64,000 nt of DNA from Gallionellaceae bacterium (GTDB lineage: Bacteria > Pseudomonadota > Gammaproteobacteria > Burkholderiales > Gallionellaceae), in assembly GCA_030823955.1 (NCBI GenBank), contig JAVBYO010000008.1, forward strand, positions 1 to 64,000, written 5' to 3'. The stretch's first letter is position 1. Each line of letters starts with the position of its first letter. Below, one piece after another: positions 39,853 to 48,765 of the stretch. Below the pieces are notes generated by a model that was not told the origin of the DNA, did not search any database, and worked only from the letters and a program-made list of their open reading frames with translations. The translations under genes and the position numbers were made by a program.

Positions 39853-40902
39853 TTAGTTAGCGCTCGTGTTGAGTTGATGCAGCCTACGCTCAGCTTGAAT
39901 CCGGTCAAACCCGGCGTTCCCGGAAGATGCGCGATCTATTGCTTGCCGATAATATTTTGCGGCGCTCCTGTGTTGTCCGAGGTGATCGAGACTGACTGCC
40001 AGATTGAAAGCGAACAAGGCATTGCCGGGCTCCATGGTGAGCGCGTTGAAATATGCCTGTTGCGCCTCTGGCCAACGAGATTGTTCGGCATAAAGATGTC
40101 CTAGTGCGAGATGTAGCGCGGCTTCGTCTGGTTGGTGCAGGATCAGTTGTTTCAGGCGATTTTCTCGGGATGTACTGTCGCTCCCGCCAAATGAAGCCAA
40201 TCCGGCGTGCGCAAGCGGGTCACGCGGATCGAGCGCCAACACTTGCCGATAATAATTTACGGAGACGGTATCCTTTTCCTGTTGTTGACTGATAACCGCT
40301 AGCCCCAGTAGCGCATCACGGTTTTGCGGAGCGTGTGCAAGGGCTGCCAGATAGTCCCTGCTTGCGCTTGCGTAGTCGCCATTCTGGTAGGCTGCATAGG
40401 CGCTCGTCAGTAGCAGGTCTACAGCATCTGTTTCCTGTGCACTTTGGATATCTACCTGTTGCACCGAAGAAGTTTGTGGCGCGGGCTGATTGGTTGATTT
40501 TTTCGAATGACTCATCGAGGTGGATTTTGAAATATCCCGCATGGGTGGATTATTTGATGACGATATGAGCGGAGGGGGTGGGGAGCGCGGATATGGCAGG
40601 TCAGTGGCCGCTGGTGAGGTGATGTGTGGTGCGGGTGCTAGTGCCGGAGGGTGGGGCGAATCTTGTTGAACGCCGGTTGTCTCGCGGTAGGTGAAGTAGC
40701 TGTCTGTGAGCCATACCCCGCCGATGATCAGCGGAATCGATGTGAGGCTGGCCCAGAGGTATTTGTTACGTATCGACGAAAAGAAATCGGCAGCGTTTCT
40801 TGGCGTCGACTGGGGTGACGCAGCAGGCTGGGCATTTGCAGGCGGTATGGATGCTACGTTGTGCGGATTGGATTTTTTTAGAGCGGCGATCAGCAGGTTC
40901 AT
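39853..40902 (-). CDS. MshN-like TPR protein
   Basis: 349 residues: cytoplasmic start, one membrane span ('YLWASLTSIPLIIGGVWLT', about 48-66), a Pro/Ser-rich periplasmic linker (about 80-145) and at least four TPR units from about 158 ('AYQNGDYASASRDYLAALAHAPQNRDALLGLA'). Its place between the secretin and the extension ATPase and its layout match MshN. It probably helps secretin or pilus assembly in the periplasm; direct evidence is lacking. Confidence 0.72.
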   Translation of the reverse strand: MNLLIAALKKSNPHNVASIPPANAQPAASPQSTPRNAADFFSSIRNKYLWASLTSIPLIIGGVWLTDSYFTYRETTGVQQDSPHPPALAPAPHITSPAATDLPYPRSPPPPLISSSNNPPMRDISKSTSMSHSKKSTNQPAPQTSSVQQVDIQSAQETDAVDLLLTSAYAAYQNGDYASASRDYLAALAHAPQNRDALLGLAVISQQQEKDTVSVNYYRQVLALDPRDPLAHAGLASFGGSDSTSRENRLKQLILHQPDEAALHLALGHLYAEQSRWPEAQQAYFNALTMEPGNALFAFNLAVSLDHLGQHRSAAKYYRQAIDRASSGNAGFDRIQAERRLHQLNTSAN

Positions 40903-40917
40903 AATCTGCCCCAGTGC

Positions 40918-42705
40918 TTAATGCTTGGCGATTGAATCGTTAAAGAAATTGGCACTGGGCAAATTGCTGCGCAGTCTGTTGAAGTCGGCATCGATGCCGG
41001 CTTCTTTGATGATTACCGGGCGCAGAAAGATGATCAATTCCGATTTCACGTTCTTCTCATTGCGGTATTTGAATAGGTTCCCCAGATAAGGGATGCGTCC
41101 CAGTAGTGGTATTTCGTCTGTCTGATGGTTGATTTCGTCCTGCATCAGCCCGCCCATCACTGCGATCTGATTATTCTCAACCTTTAACACGGATTCCATT
41201 TCGCGAGTCTGTGTCTGCGGGATCTGACTGACTACACCTGCCTTGGCTAAATCTGGATTGGGGTCGTTGACGAAACCGAACAGGCGGGTGATGGATGGGC
41301 GCATATTCAGCAACACACTGTCGTTATCATTGATCTGCGGCGTTACGCTCATGGTGAATCCTACGGGAACGCTGTTTGACGTGGTGCTGTAGGTGGTGAT
41401 CGCGGGCGCACCGCCAGTGGAGGACACGGTGGTCGCATTGATCGTGAAATAGACGTAATTGTCCACTACGCGCAGCATTGCGGTTTGATTGTTCAAGACG
41501 CTGAGTTTTGGGCTGGATAGGACTTTTACTTGGCCGAACGACTCCATCATTTTGATCGATGCGCTGATCACTCCAAGATCGGAGGTCGAGTTCGCATAAT
41601 TCAGGGTGAACAGACTTCCCGTGCTGGCTGCAGAGAGCGTGCCGCTGCCGGTTTGGCCAAGTTGAAAGCCGCTGCTACCAGGCTGGCTCAGGTTGGACCA
41701 GTTGATACCTTGCTGGTATTGCTCACTCAGTCGTACTTCCACGATGGTGGCTTCGATCAGCACTTGGCGGCGAGAATTTGTCATGACATGAGAGATGAAG
41801 TCCTGGATTTTTTCGTGCTGTCGGCCACTTGCGCGCACCGTGATGATGCCGCTTTCCGGGTTAGTGATGACTGAAGCAGCTTCGCGAAAGGTATTCAACC
41901 GAGTGACTGTTGTGCCTTCGCCTGCTAACGCGGCCGCATTCGGGCTGTTCTCGATGCCGCCTTTGAGGGGGGCGGATTTTTTGCCGTTTGCCGCGGGCGA
42001 GATTCCGGTTCCAGTCGTGCTGGTGGTGGAGCTTTGCTGGACAACTGTCTCGCTGGAGCCGCTTGGTAAAAGCTTGTCGGTCTCGCGCAAGATATCTTTG
42101 ATGTTTGATTCCAGACGTTCCCAGAAGTGGTTCTTGGCAGAACTCTTGATCGACAGGTTAGAGGTGTTTCCGGAGCTACCCGCCGTACCGGTCATTCCAG
42201 AGATACCTGAGCCGACCTGGGTGGCGTTGGAGATGCCTCCATCCGAATCCCGGTTCATGTTTACGTAATCGATCTTATAGATTTTTAGATAGGGAGAATC
42301 TGGCATGACGATGAGATTGCCATTATCCAGTTCATAGCGCATATCCACTTGTTTGGAGATGCGGTTCAATATCTGCGGCAACGTTTGCTTGATTGCATTG
42401 AGAGTGACATTGCCCTGAATGCCGGGGTTGATATCGAGATTGATCTTTGCATCACGCGCCAGCGCAAACAATATTTCCGGTGCGGGCACGTTCGTCACAA
42501 TGAGGCTGTAAGTCTCGACTTTGGAGCTGGGTTTGGGTGGGGGGAGCGGAATAACACGCCTATTCGCCTGAGGAATATCGCTATACAGAGAGGAGTCTTT
42601 GATTTGTAGGTGATTGTCGGACAGATGGGGGCGGGCGTGTCTGTTTCCTCCGCATGCGGAGATCGCGGGAAGCCATAAGAGCAGCAGTAGGTGGTGTATT
42701 TTCAT
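40918..42705 (-). CDS. mshL: MSHA-type secretin lipoprotein (MshL)
   Basis: 595-residue outer-membrane channel for the pilus. ATG 42705 with AGGAG upstream opens a lipoprotein signal with lipobox 'AISAC'; the 20 extra residues of the ORF track are not needed. N0/N1 domains are followed by a Ser/Thr/Gly-rich linker (about 180-290) and the secretin core: 'VLIEATIVEVRLSEQYQQGINW', 'VTPQINDNDSVLLNMRPSI' and 'IPYLGNLFKYRNEKNVKSELIIFLRP'. First gene of the operon. No separate pilotin is seen. Confidence 0.9.
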   Translation of the reverse strand: MKIHHLLLLLWLPAISACGGNRHARPHLSDNHLQIKDSSLYSDIPQANRRVIPLPPPKPSSKVETYSLIVTNVPAPEILFALARDAKINLDINPGIQGNVTLNAIKQTLPQILNRISKQVDMRYELDNGNLIVMPDSPYLKIYKIDYVNMNRDSDGGISNATQVGSGISGMTGTAGSSGNTSNLSIKSSAKNHFWERLESNIKDILRETDKLLPSGSSETVVQQSSTTSTTGTGISPAANGKKSAPLKGGIENSPNAAALAGEGTTVTRLNTFREAASVITNPESGIITVRASGRQHEKIQDFISHVMTNSRRQVLIEATIVEVRLSEQYQQGINWSNLSQPGSSGFQLGQTGSGTLSAASTGSLFTLNYANSTSDLGVISASIKMMESFGQVKVLSSPKLSVLNNQTAMLRVVDNYVYFTINATTVSSTGGAPAITTYSTTSNSVPVGFTMSVTPQINDNDSVLLNMRPSITRLFGFVNDPNPDLAKAGVVSQIPQTQTREMESVLKVENNQIAVMGGLMQDEINHQTDEIPLLGRIPYLGNLFKYRNEKNVKSELIIFLRPVIIKEAGIDADFNRLRSNLPSANFFNDSIAKH

Positions 42706-43038
42706 ATCCCTCTCCTGACGTATGCGCAACGTAGCATTAGGGTAACAGCTTGAACAATATGCCATTTGGCCTATGCCGTACTATGCCGACATAGACCGTC
42801 GAGCCGGCCAAAAGGCCGAACTGATAGGGAATGGAAGGGATTGCAGATGATGAATATAGTCGCGCAAGCCTCTTGTTTGCTGGCGAATAGTTAGCTAGGA
42901 TGTGCCTCGCGGGAAGTTCAGAGGATCGAAGGTATTCTAGGAAGATATAGATATTTTCACGTATTGCCAGCAGGGAAATTTTCCATGACAATGCAGTCCC
43001 GCTTTAATTAACCCTTAACATACGGAGTATATGAACTC
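42706..43038. other. Intergenic region between divergent mshL and hup
   Basis: 333 nt that must hold the promoter of the pilus operon (leftward) and of hup (rightward). An AT-rich stretch with TTTAATTAACCCTTAAC lies just before the hup ribosome site. A weak 84-aa minus-strand ORF (42737-42991) has no recognisable family. I could not assign promoter boxes with confidence. Confidence 0.4.
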
Positions 43039-43323
43039 ATGAACAGAAAAGAACTTGTTGACGCACTGTCCGCCAAAACTGATTCCACCAAGGCCGACGC
43101 TGAGCGCAATATCGCCGCACTGATCGAAATCATCACTGCCACTCTGAAGAAGGGTGATTCCATCTCTCTGGTGGGTTTCGGTTCTTTTGAGGTGCGTAAG
43201 CGCGCTGCTCGTACTGGTCGCAATCCTAAGACTGGCGCAGAGTTGAAGATCAAAGCTTCCAAGGTTCCAGCATTCAAGGCCGGCGCAACACTGAAGGCTG
43301 CTGTGAATGGCGGTAAGAAGTAA
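43039..43323 (+). CDS. hup: Nucleoid protein HU
   Basis: 94-residue histone-like DNA-bending protein: 'MNRKELVDALSAKT' at the N-terminus, 'ISLVGFGSFEVRKRAARTGRNPKTG' across the beta-arm, and a Lys/Ala-rich C-terminus. Upstream, GGAG serves either this ATG (11 nt) or an ATG at 43031 that opens a three-codon frame ending at the hup start. It is monocistronic with its own terminator. IhfA, a related protein, is encoded at 58622. Confidence 0.95.
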   Translation: MNRKELVDALSAKTDSTKADAERNIAALIEIITATLKKGDSISLVGFGSFEVRKRAARTGRNPKTGAELKIKASKVPAFKAGATLKAAVNGGKK

Positions 43324-43349
43324 GTTCAAGCGGGATTCGTTGTGAGTTT

Positions 43350-43378
43350 AAGCCCCTTGGTCGCAGGCCAAGGGGCTT
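43350..43378 (+). terminator. Terminator of hup
   Basis: Hairpin AAGCCCCTTGG / CCAAGGGGCTT with a 7-nt loop, followed by TTGCTTTTGC, 27 nt after the hup stop. Confidence 0.85.
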
Positions 43379-43498
43379 TGCTTTTGCATTGCTTGATTTT
43401 GCTGTGTTGTGTACCATCTGAGCGGTTACAGTTCCGTCCGCGGCTTTTTTGTTGTCGGGGGGCGGGTCGAATCGATAATTTTGCCTAAGGAGTTGGAT

Positions 43499-44080
43499 AT
43501 GTTTCTGAATCGTGTTCTTGCCGTATCTTTGTTGATTGCCAGTCCGGCAGTCTTGGCTGATTCTCTTGATGTGAATCTGAACAATAATGCGGCGGCGTTC
43601 AAATTCAATTCCTCAGCCAGTGATTACATCGAGGGTAATTCCGAGATTTATGGCGGTCTGGCCTATAACGATAGAAACAACATGTTTTTTGATGCCGGCC
43701 TGATTGTTAAAGGCGGGGAAGAGGACTCGCCGGGATTGAGCGTCGGTGTCGGTGTGAAAGGGGTGTTTGGCGTTATTCATCCTGCGAATGTGCCGAATAC
43801 AACGAATACCGGCTCTGCGCTGGCAGTGGGAGGTGAAGCAGTTTTTGCATTGCCGACGCCGACGCGTATTGCTGTGGTAGCTGAATATTATGCATCGCCA
43901 AAGATCATGTCATTTGCCGATGCGGAGCGTTTTAACCAATTTGGAGCTCGAGTAGAAATTGAAGTTTCCCCTCAGGCTAATGTGTATTTTGGTTATCGTG
44001 AGATCGGCTTCGGTATCAAAAATGGCGGTAGCCAGACTCTAGATAGCGGCACACATCTGGGCGTGCTGGTGTTGTTCTGA
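43499..44080 (+). CDS. YfaZ-family outer-membrane protein
   Basis: 193 residues with a signal peptide (LAVSLLIASPAVLADS) and alternating beta-strand pattern ending in Phe ('HLGVLVLF'), as expected for an outer-membrane beta barrel. 'EIYGGLAYNDRNNMFFDAGLIVKG' and 'RFNQFGARVEIEVSPQANVYFGYREI' match the YfaZ-type family. Start ATG 43499 has AAGGAG at 8 nt. Function unknown; a small porin role is inferred only from its fold. Confidence 0.8.
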   Translation: MFLNRVLAVSLLIASPAVLADSLDVNLNNNAAAFKFNSSASDYIEGNSEIYGGLAYNDRNNMFFDAGLIVKGGEEDSPGLSVGVGVKGVFGVIHPANVPNTTNTGSALAVGGEAVFALPTPTRIAVVAEYYASPKIMSFADAERFNQFGARVEIEVSPQANVYFGYREIGFGIKNGGSQTLDSGTHLGVLVLF

Positions 44081-44115
44081 TCCGGCCCGTAATTACTCGG
44101 CGATTATTCAGTGTG

Positions 44116-44442
44116 ATGGTGAATATGTTTCGGTTTATGTTGGCGATAGGTTTGTTCAGCCTTGTACCTGCCGCTCAAGCGAAGGATGTCTCGGCGCAGC
44201 AGGCCGGGGTCGAGTACGCGCGCCAGGAGATTGAGCGGGCCGATGTGCAAAACAAATCTGATCTGGACGATGTGGCGGCTGCGGAAAAACTGCTGGAGCA
44301 GCGTAAGCGTGCTTTTGAGCAGCAGACAAAGCGGCTGGCTGATGATCGCAAAAAGGCCGAACTGTCAAAAAAACGCCTGCAGGACGCAAAGCTGAAATAC
44401 AACAAGGCGCAGGTGCTACTCGATCAGGCTTGGAAAGAGTAG
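44116..44442 (+). CDS. Small exported coiled-coil protein
   Basis: 108 residues: signal peptide ('FMLAIGLFSLVPAAQAKD') and a mature part that is almost entirely a charged heptad helix ('AAAEKLLEQRKRAFEQQTKRLADDRKKAEL'). Start is unclear among GTG 44113, ATG 44116 and ATG 44125. It follows the YfaZ-type gene by 35 nt and could be co-transcribed. Its 3' end overlaps the 3' end of selU on the other strand by 19 nt. No defined family recognised. Confidence 0.65.
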   Translation: MVNMFRFMLAIGLFSLVPAAQAKDVSAQQAGVEYARQEIERADVQNKSDLDDVAAAEKLLEQRKRAFEQQTKRLADDRKKAELSKKRLQDAKLKYNKAQVLLDQAWKE

Positions 44443-45512
44443 TCCGTGTCGTTTCGGCTTCCGTTCGGGGCATTCAATAACTGTTGAGCTACATACAGCA
44501 GTTCCGCTTCATCCAGCGTGGAAAGATGTAATGTCTGCGCGTTTTCGAGCAGGGGAAAGTTGCTTCCGGTAGAACGTTGGTAGGCTGGGTCATAATGGAA
44601 GTTGAGCAGTTCCGCGACCAATATCGGCCATTCTCCTCGCTTTGCCAGTTTGTCCCATTGTTCTAGCGTCTTTTGCCCGTGCAACTCTTTCAGGGGAAAT
44701 AAAGCCTGGCTGAGCAGATCAGCGTCTTTCAGGTAGTGTGCATAATCTTCCATGAGTAATCTTACGCGGGCAGATATGTCGGCTTCGATGACGAAGCATT
44801 CGGATAGGCGTATCTTTTCGAGCAGTGCAGAGGGGATGGAGAGATGGCCGATCTTGCGGCTTTCAGCTTCGACAAAGACCGGCTGTCGTGTATCGAAACT
44901 TCGCAGCACATGCCATAAGCGGGTCTCGAACAGTTTCTGTGACGGTTGGGGCTGAAGCGGAATGTTGCCCAGCAATGAGCCACGATGTTGGGCGAGTTGT
45001 TCCAGGTCCAGTACTTGCCCTCCTTGGCTATGCAAGACCTGTAACAGGCGGCTTTTGCCGCTGCCGGTTGCGCCGCATACGACACGAAACCGGATGTTGT
45101 TGGGCACGTTTTCCAATGTTTCGATGACATGGCGGCGATAGGTCTTGTATCCCCCTTGCAGTTGTCCGACGCGCCAGCCGATCTGCGCGAAGATATGCGC
45201 CATCGCTCCGCTGCGTTGTCCGCCGCGCCAGCAATATATGAGCGGCTTCCACTCGCGCGGACGCTTGTGGAACAGGGTTTCCAGATGAACGGCGATGTTG
45301 CGCGCGATGAGTGCGGCCCCCAGTCTTTGCGCCTCGAACGGCGATACTTGTTTGTACAAAGTGCCGATGCGCGCACGCTCTTCGTTGTTTAGCACCGGGG
45401 CGCTGATCGCGCCGGGGATATGGTCTTCGGCAAATTCTGCGGGCGAACGCACGTCGATGATGTCGTCGTAATCGGAGAGTTGTGATACGTTCGCTAACTG
45501 GATTTTACGCAT
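44424..45512 (-). CDS. selU: tRNA 2-selenouridine synthase
   Basis: Replaces sulfur by selenium in 2-thiouridine at the wobble base of some tRNAs, using selenophosphate; also called MnmH. An N-terminal rhodanese domain has its catalytic cysteine in 'LIYCWRGGQRSGA'; a P-loop domain follows with 'VVCGATGSGKSRLLQ'. 362 residues. Divergent from selD with only 15 nt between the start codons. The 2-thio substrate is made by MnmA, also encoded in this window. Confidence 0.94.
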   Translation of the reverse strand: MRKIQLANVSQLSDYDDIIDVRSPAEFAEDHIPGAISAPVLNNEERARIGTLYKQVSPFEAQRLGAALIARNIAVHLETLFHKRPREWKPLIYCWRGGQRSGAMAHIFAQIGWRVGQLQGGYKTYRRHVIETLENVPNNIRFRVVCGATGSGKSRLLQVLHSQGGQVLDLEQLAQHRGSLLGNIPLQPQPSQKLFETRLWHVLRSFDTRQPVFVEAESRKIGHLSIPSALLEKIRLSECFVIEADISARVRLLMEDYAHYLKDADLLSQALFPLKELHGQKTLEQWDKLAKRGEWPILVAELLNFHYDPAYQRSTGSNFPLLENAQTLHLSTLDEAELLYVAQQLLNAPNGSRNDTDYSFQA

Positions 45513-45527
45513 ATAGGTTCTTCAAAA

Positions 45528-46574
45528 ATGGCATCGCCGATCAAACTCACTCAATACTCTCATGGCGGAGGCTGCGGCTGTAAGATCGCCCCCTCTGTGC
45601 TCACTCAGATACTGGCTGCCATGCCGCGACCGCCATCTTACCCGAACCTCATGGTGGGTACCGAAAGCAGCGATGATGCCGCCGTGTATCGCCTGAACGA
45701 CCAGCAGGCTGTAGTGGTGACTACCGATTTCTTCATGCCCATCGTCGATGACGCGCGCGACTTCGGGCGCATCGCCGCCACCAATGCACTCTCCGATGTT
45801 TATGCCATGGGCGCCACCCCCATATTGGCCTTGGCCGTGGTGGGTATGCCGATCGACAAACTACCGCTGAACACGATACGCGACATCCTCGCGGGCGGCA
45901 CTGCTGTATGTGAGGCTGCGGGCATCCCCCTTGCGGGCGGGCACTCCATCGATGCGCCGGAGCCTATCTATGGCCTGGTCGGTGTTGGTGTCGCGCATCC
46001 CGACCACATTAAGCGCAACGACCGTGCGCAGGCGGGCGATGTGCTGATCTTGGGCAAGCCGCTGGGTGTGGGCATACTCAGCGCCGCGCTGAAAAAGAAC
46101 GAACTCAGCGCAGCGGGCTATCGCGAGATGGTCGACACCACCACGCAACTCAACCGTACCGGCGCGAAATTCGGCACGATGAAAGACGTGCATGCTATGA
46201 CCGATGTCACCGGCTTCGCGTTGCTTGGCCATCTGCTCGAGATGTGTCGAGGTTCCAAGCTGGGAGCGACCATCCGTTATACCGATCTGCCTATCCTGCC
46301 CACCGCGTTGCAACTGGCGCAGCAAGGCTACGCCACGGGTGCAGCGGAGCGCAATTGGGCGAGTTACGGTGCAGAAGTGGATCTGCCGGATGGACTTGCC
46401 GAGTGGCAAAGAAAGTTGTTGTGCGATCCGCAGACCAGCGGCGGACTGCTGGTGGCCTGTGCACCGTCAGCGGCAGCTGAAGTGCTGGCTGCTTTTGAGG
46501 CCGATGGTTTCGCTGCGGCATGTGTGATCGGGACGATGGTGGCGGGTGCGGCGCGTGTGAGAGTGGTGATCTAA
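45528..46574 (+). CDS. selD: Selenophosphate synthetase
   Basis: Makes selenophosphate from selenide and ATP. The N-terminus 'LTQYSHGGGCGCKI' holds the catalytic Cys16 and Lys19 (C17/K20 in E. coli); there is no in-frame TGA, so this is the cysteine form. 'DDAAVYRLNDQQAVVVTTDFF' and 'GGHSIDAPEPIYGL' are typical. 348 residues. With selU adjacent and no selA/selB here, the visible use of selenium is tRNA selenouridine. Its 3' end overlaps the end of feoB by 4 nt. Confidence 0.96.
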   Translation: MASPIKLTQYSHGGGCGCKIAPSVLTQILAAMPRPPSYPNLMVGTESSDDAAVYRLNDQQAVVVTTDFFMPIVDDARDFGRIAATNALSDVYAMGATPILALAVVGMPIDKLPLNTIRDILAGGTAVCEAAGIPLAGGHSIDAPEPIYGLVGVGVAHPDHIKRNDRAQAGDVLILGKPLGVGILSAALKKNELSAAGYREMVDTTTQLNRTGAKFGTMKDVHAMTDVTGFALLGHLLEMCRGSKLGATIRYTDLPILPTALQLAQQGYATGAAERNWASYGAEVDLPDGLAEWQRKLLCDPQTSGGLLVACAPSAAAEVLAAFEADGFAAACVIGTMVAGAARVRVVI

Positions 46575-48358
46575 TAACCTAACGCCCTTGCTCCCTGGTA
46601 GAACACAAAACTCACTCCCCACGCCAAGGCCAGCGACCAGCCCAGCGAGAGCCACATAAAACCGTTGCTCTTTGATTCGCTGCGCAAGGTGGCGATGGTG
46701 GACAGGCACGGGGTGTAGATCAGGGTGAACAGCATGAAGCTGTATGCCTGTACCCAATCAAGCTGCAAAGCCAATGTCCCGCTCAACGCTTGCCCGCTCA
46801 GGCCGTAGATCACCGCAAGCGAGCCGACGACGATCTCTTTTGCGACAAAGCCGAAGATCAATGCGATGGTTAATTCGGCAGTGATGCCGATTGGCTCGAA
46901 CACGGGATGCAACCAAGCGCCGATGTGTCCTGCCCAAGTATCTGGGCCTGCGGGCACGGCAGAAGTCGGCAAGTGCGTGAGCAGCCACACGAGCACCACG
47001 CCGAGGATGATGAACTTGCTGGCGCGATGGATGAAGTGATACACCTCGTGCCAGCCGCGCAACAGCATCTGGCGTAGTGTTGGAAAGCGATAGGGGGGAA
47101 GTTCCAGTACGAAAGGTTCGCTGTTGCTGAAGTGGCGTTTGAATATCAGTGCAGTCAGAATGGCGGCAGCGAAGCTGAACAGGTACAGGCTGAACACGAC
47201 CATTGCGGCAGATTGTGGTGCGAACAAGGCCGCCGTGATGAATACGAACACCTGCAAGCGCGCGGAGCACAGCGAAAAGGGGATCACCAGCATGCTGAGC
47301 AGGCGCAGCGAACGTGAACGCATCACCCGGGTGCCCATCAGCGCGGGAACGTTGCAGCCGAATCCCATCAGCAGCATGACGAAGCTGCGCCCGTCCAGCC
47401 CCAGTCTCGCCATCAGTGCATCCATCAAGAACGCGGCGCGCGACAGATAACCGGTGTCTTCCACGATGGCCATGAACAGGAAGAACAGTACGATGATGGG
47501 GATGAAGGCGGCGACCGTGGCGACCCCGTTGTATACGCCGTCGAGCAGCATACCTTGCCAGAATTCCGGCAAGCCGCCCAGTAGCGGTTCAACTGCGCTC
47601 TCGCGCAGCCAGCCGAACAGGTCGCCCACCCCTACTTGTAGCGGCTGGCCGAAAAAGAATATCCCCTGGAACAGCAGATACATGATGCCAAAGAAAATGG
47701 GCAGGCCCAGCCACGGGTGCAGCATCAGGTGATCGAGCTGTGTGGTGAGATTGTCGGGCAAGCGCGCGGGGACCTGTACCGAATGTTGCAGTACACGCGC
47801 CATCTCACTCTCGATATGCGCATCCTGTTCGAGTTGTGAGCGCAGCTCTTCCGCCATGCCCGGTGTGGTGTAACGCAGCGCTTTGGTGACCGCCTGTAAA
47901 GACTCCTGGTAGCCGTTGCCATATTTTGCACTGAGCAGAAAGATGGGGATGCCGAGAGACGCAGACATCTTCGCGGTATCGATGGTGATGCCGAACTTCT
48001 TGGCTTCATCGGCCATGTTCAGCAAGACCACCATATTCAGGTTGTATTGCTTGAGTTGCAGAAGCAGACTTAGCTGTCGCTCGATCTGTGTGGCGTTGAG
48101 CACTACGATGGCGAGATCGGGCACGTTGTCATGCAGAAAGTGGCGTACCACCTGTTCGTCTTCTGAGAAGCCGTGGATATCGTAGATGCCGGGCAAGTCG
48201 ATGATCTCGACCATGTCGCCGCCGATGAGTATCTTGCCGCTGAGCAACTCCACCGTGATACCCGGCCAGTTGCCGACCCGCGCCGCGCCGCCTGTCATGC
48301 GGTTGAATAGCGTGGATTTGCCCGTATTGGGCATGCCTAACAGGGCGATCCGTTTCAT
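46571..48358 (-). CDS. feoB: Ferrous iron transporter FeoB
   Basis: Inner-membrane Fe(II) uptake protein. It begins with the G-domain: G1 'GMPNTGKSTLFN', G3 'DLPGIYDI' and G4 'NMAD'. A helical spacer follows, then two Gate regions ('GYLSRAAFLMDALM...GCNVPALMGTR' and 'GFVAKEIVVGSLAVIYGL'). 595 residues, shorter than the E. coli protein but common in other Proteobacteria. Coupled to feoA by a 4-nt overlap; no feoC follows. Confidence 0.95.
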   Translation of the reverse strand: MKRIALLGMPNTGKSTLFNRMTGGAARVGNWPGITVELLSGKILIGGDMVEIIDLPGIYDIHGFSEDEQVVRHFLHDNVPDLAIVVLNATQIERQLSLLLQLKQYNLNMVVLLNMADEAKKFGITIDTAKMSASLGIPIFLLSAKYGNGYQESLQAVTKALRYTTPGMAEELRSQLEQDAHIESEMARVLQHSVQVPARLPDNLTTQLDHLMLHPWLGLPIFFGIMYLLFQGIFFFGQPLQVGVGDLFGWLRESAVEPLLGGLPEFWQGMLLDGVYNGVATVAAFIPIIVLFFLFMAIVEDTGYLSRAAFLMDALMARLGLDGRSFVMLLMGFGCNVPALMGTRVMRSRSLRLLSMLVIPFSLCSARLQVFVFITAALFAPQSAAMVVFSLYLFSFAAAILTALIFKRHFSNSEPFVLELPPYRFPTLRQMLLRGWHEVYHFIHRASKFIILGVVLVWLLTHLPTSAVPAGPDTWAGHIGAWLHPVFEPIGITAELTIALIFGFVAKEIVVGSLAVIYGLSGQALSGTLALQLDWVQAYSFMLFTLIYTPCLSTIATLRSESKSNGFMWLSLGWSLALAWGVSFVFYQGARALGY

Positions 48359-48600
48359 GTCTTGTGTACCGATATCTTCGATGCTTCGTTCCTGCGCAAC
48401 AGGATATCCGTCGTGCCGATGCGTACTTGCAGTGGCCCGGAAAAACTCGCTTTGCGGATCAGCTCGATGCGTTTCCCGGCGCGGAATCCCAGTGCCGACA
48501 AGCGTTGGCGCAAGGCTTCGTCGGTCTGTATGGCGACGATGGTCGCGCTTTCACCCGGAATGAGGCTGTCCAGGTTCGGGGTTGAATTGATGGTTTTCAC
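48355..48600 (-). CDS. feoA: Ferrous iron transport protein FeoA
   Basis: 81-residue SH3-like cytosolic partner of FeoB: 'LIPGESATIVAIQTDEALRQRLSALGFRAGKRIELIRKASFSGPLQVRIG' covers the whole conserved fold. It is the first gene of feoAB. No convincing Fur box was identified in the 213-nt gap that separates it from rpsF. Confidence 0.92.
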   Translation of the reverse strand: MKTINSTPNLDSLIPGESATIVAIQTDEALRQRLSALGFRAGKRIELIRKASFSGPLQVRIGTTDILLRRNEASKISVHKT

Positions 48601-48717
48601 GGTGTGGGGATTATTTCATAGCTGCCTGTCTTTGCGGAAATCTTTAAACCCTTATTGTCGGCGTGGCTTCTGCGGCAGTGCCGGCATGCCTTCCGAGGTG
48701 CAGGGTGCCGATTCGGC

Positions 48718-48745
48718 TTGACGGGGGGCCGGATATCGCTATAAT
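48718..48745 (+). promoter_or_regulatory. Promoter of the rpsF operon
   Basis: TTGACG, 16-bp spacer, TATAAT, then CCGCGCTCCC. The -10 box lies 69 nt before rpsF. This is the strongest promoter match on the approach to the S6-PriB-S18-L9 operon. Confidence 0.75.
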
Positions 48746-48765
48746 CCGCGCTCCCTAAAAACCTT

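Noticed and set aside
42737-42991. 84-aa minus-strand ORF upstream of mshL
   Set aside because: No good ribosome site, no recognisable family, lies in a region expected to hold promoters. Kept as intergenic.
45528-45600. Selenocysteine codon and SECIS-like element in selD
   Set aside because: The catalytic position is a cysteine codon (TGC) and there is no in-frame TGA.
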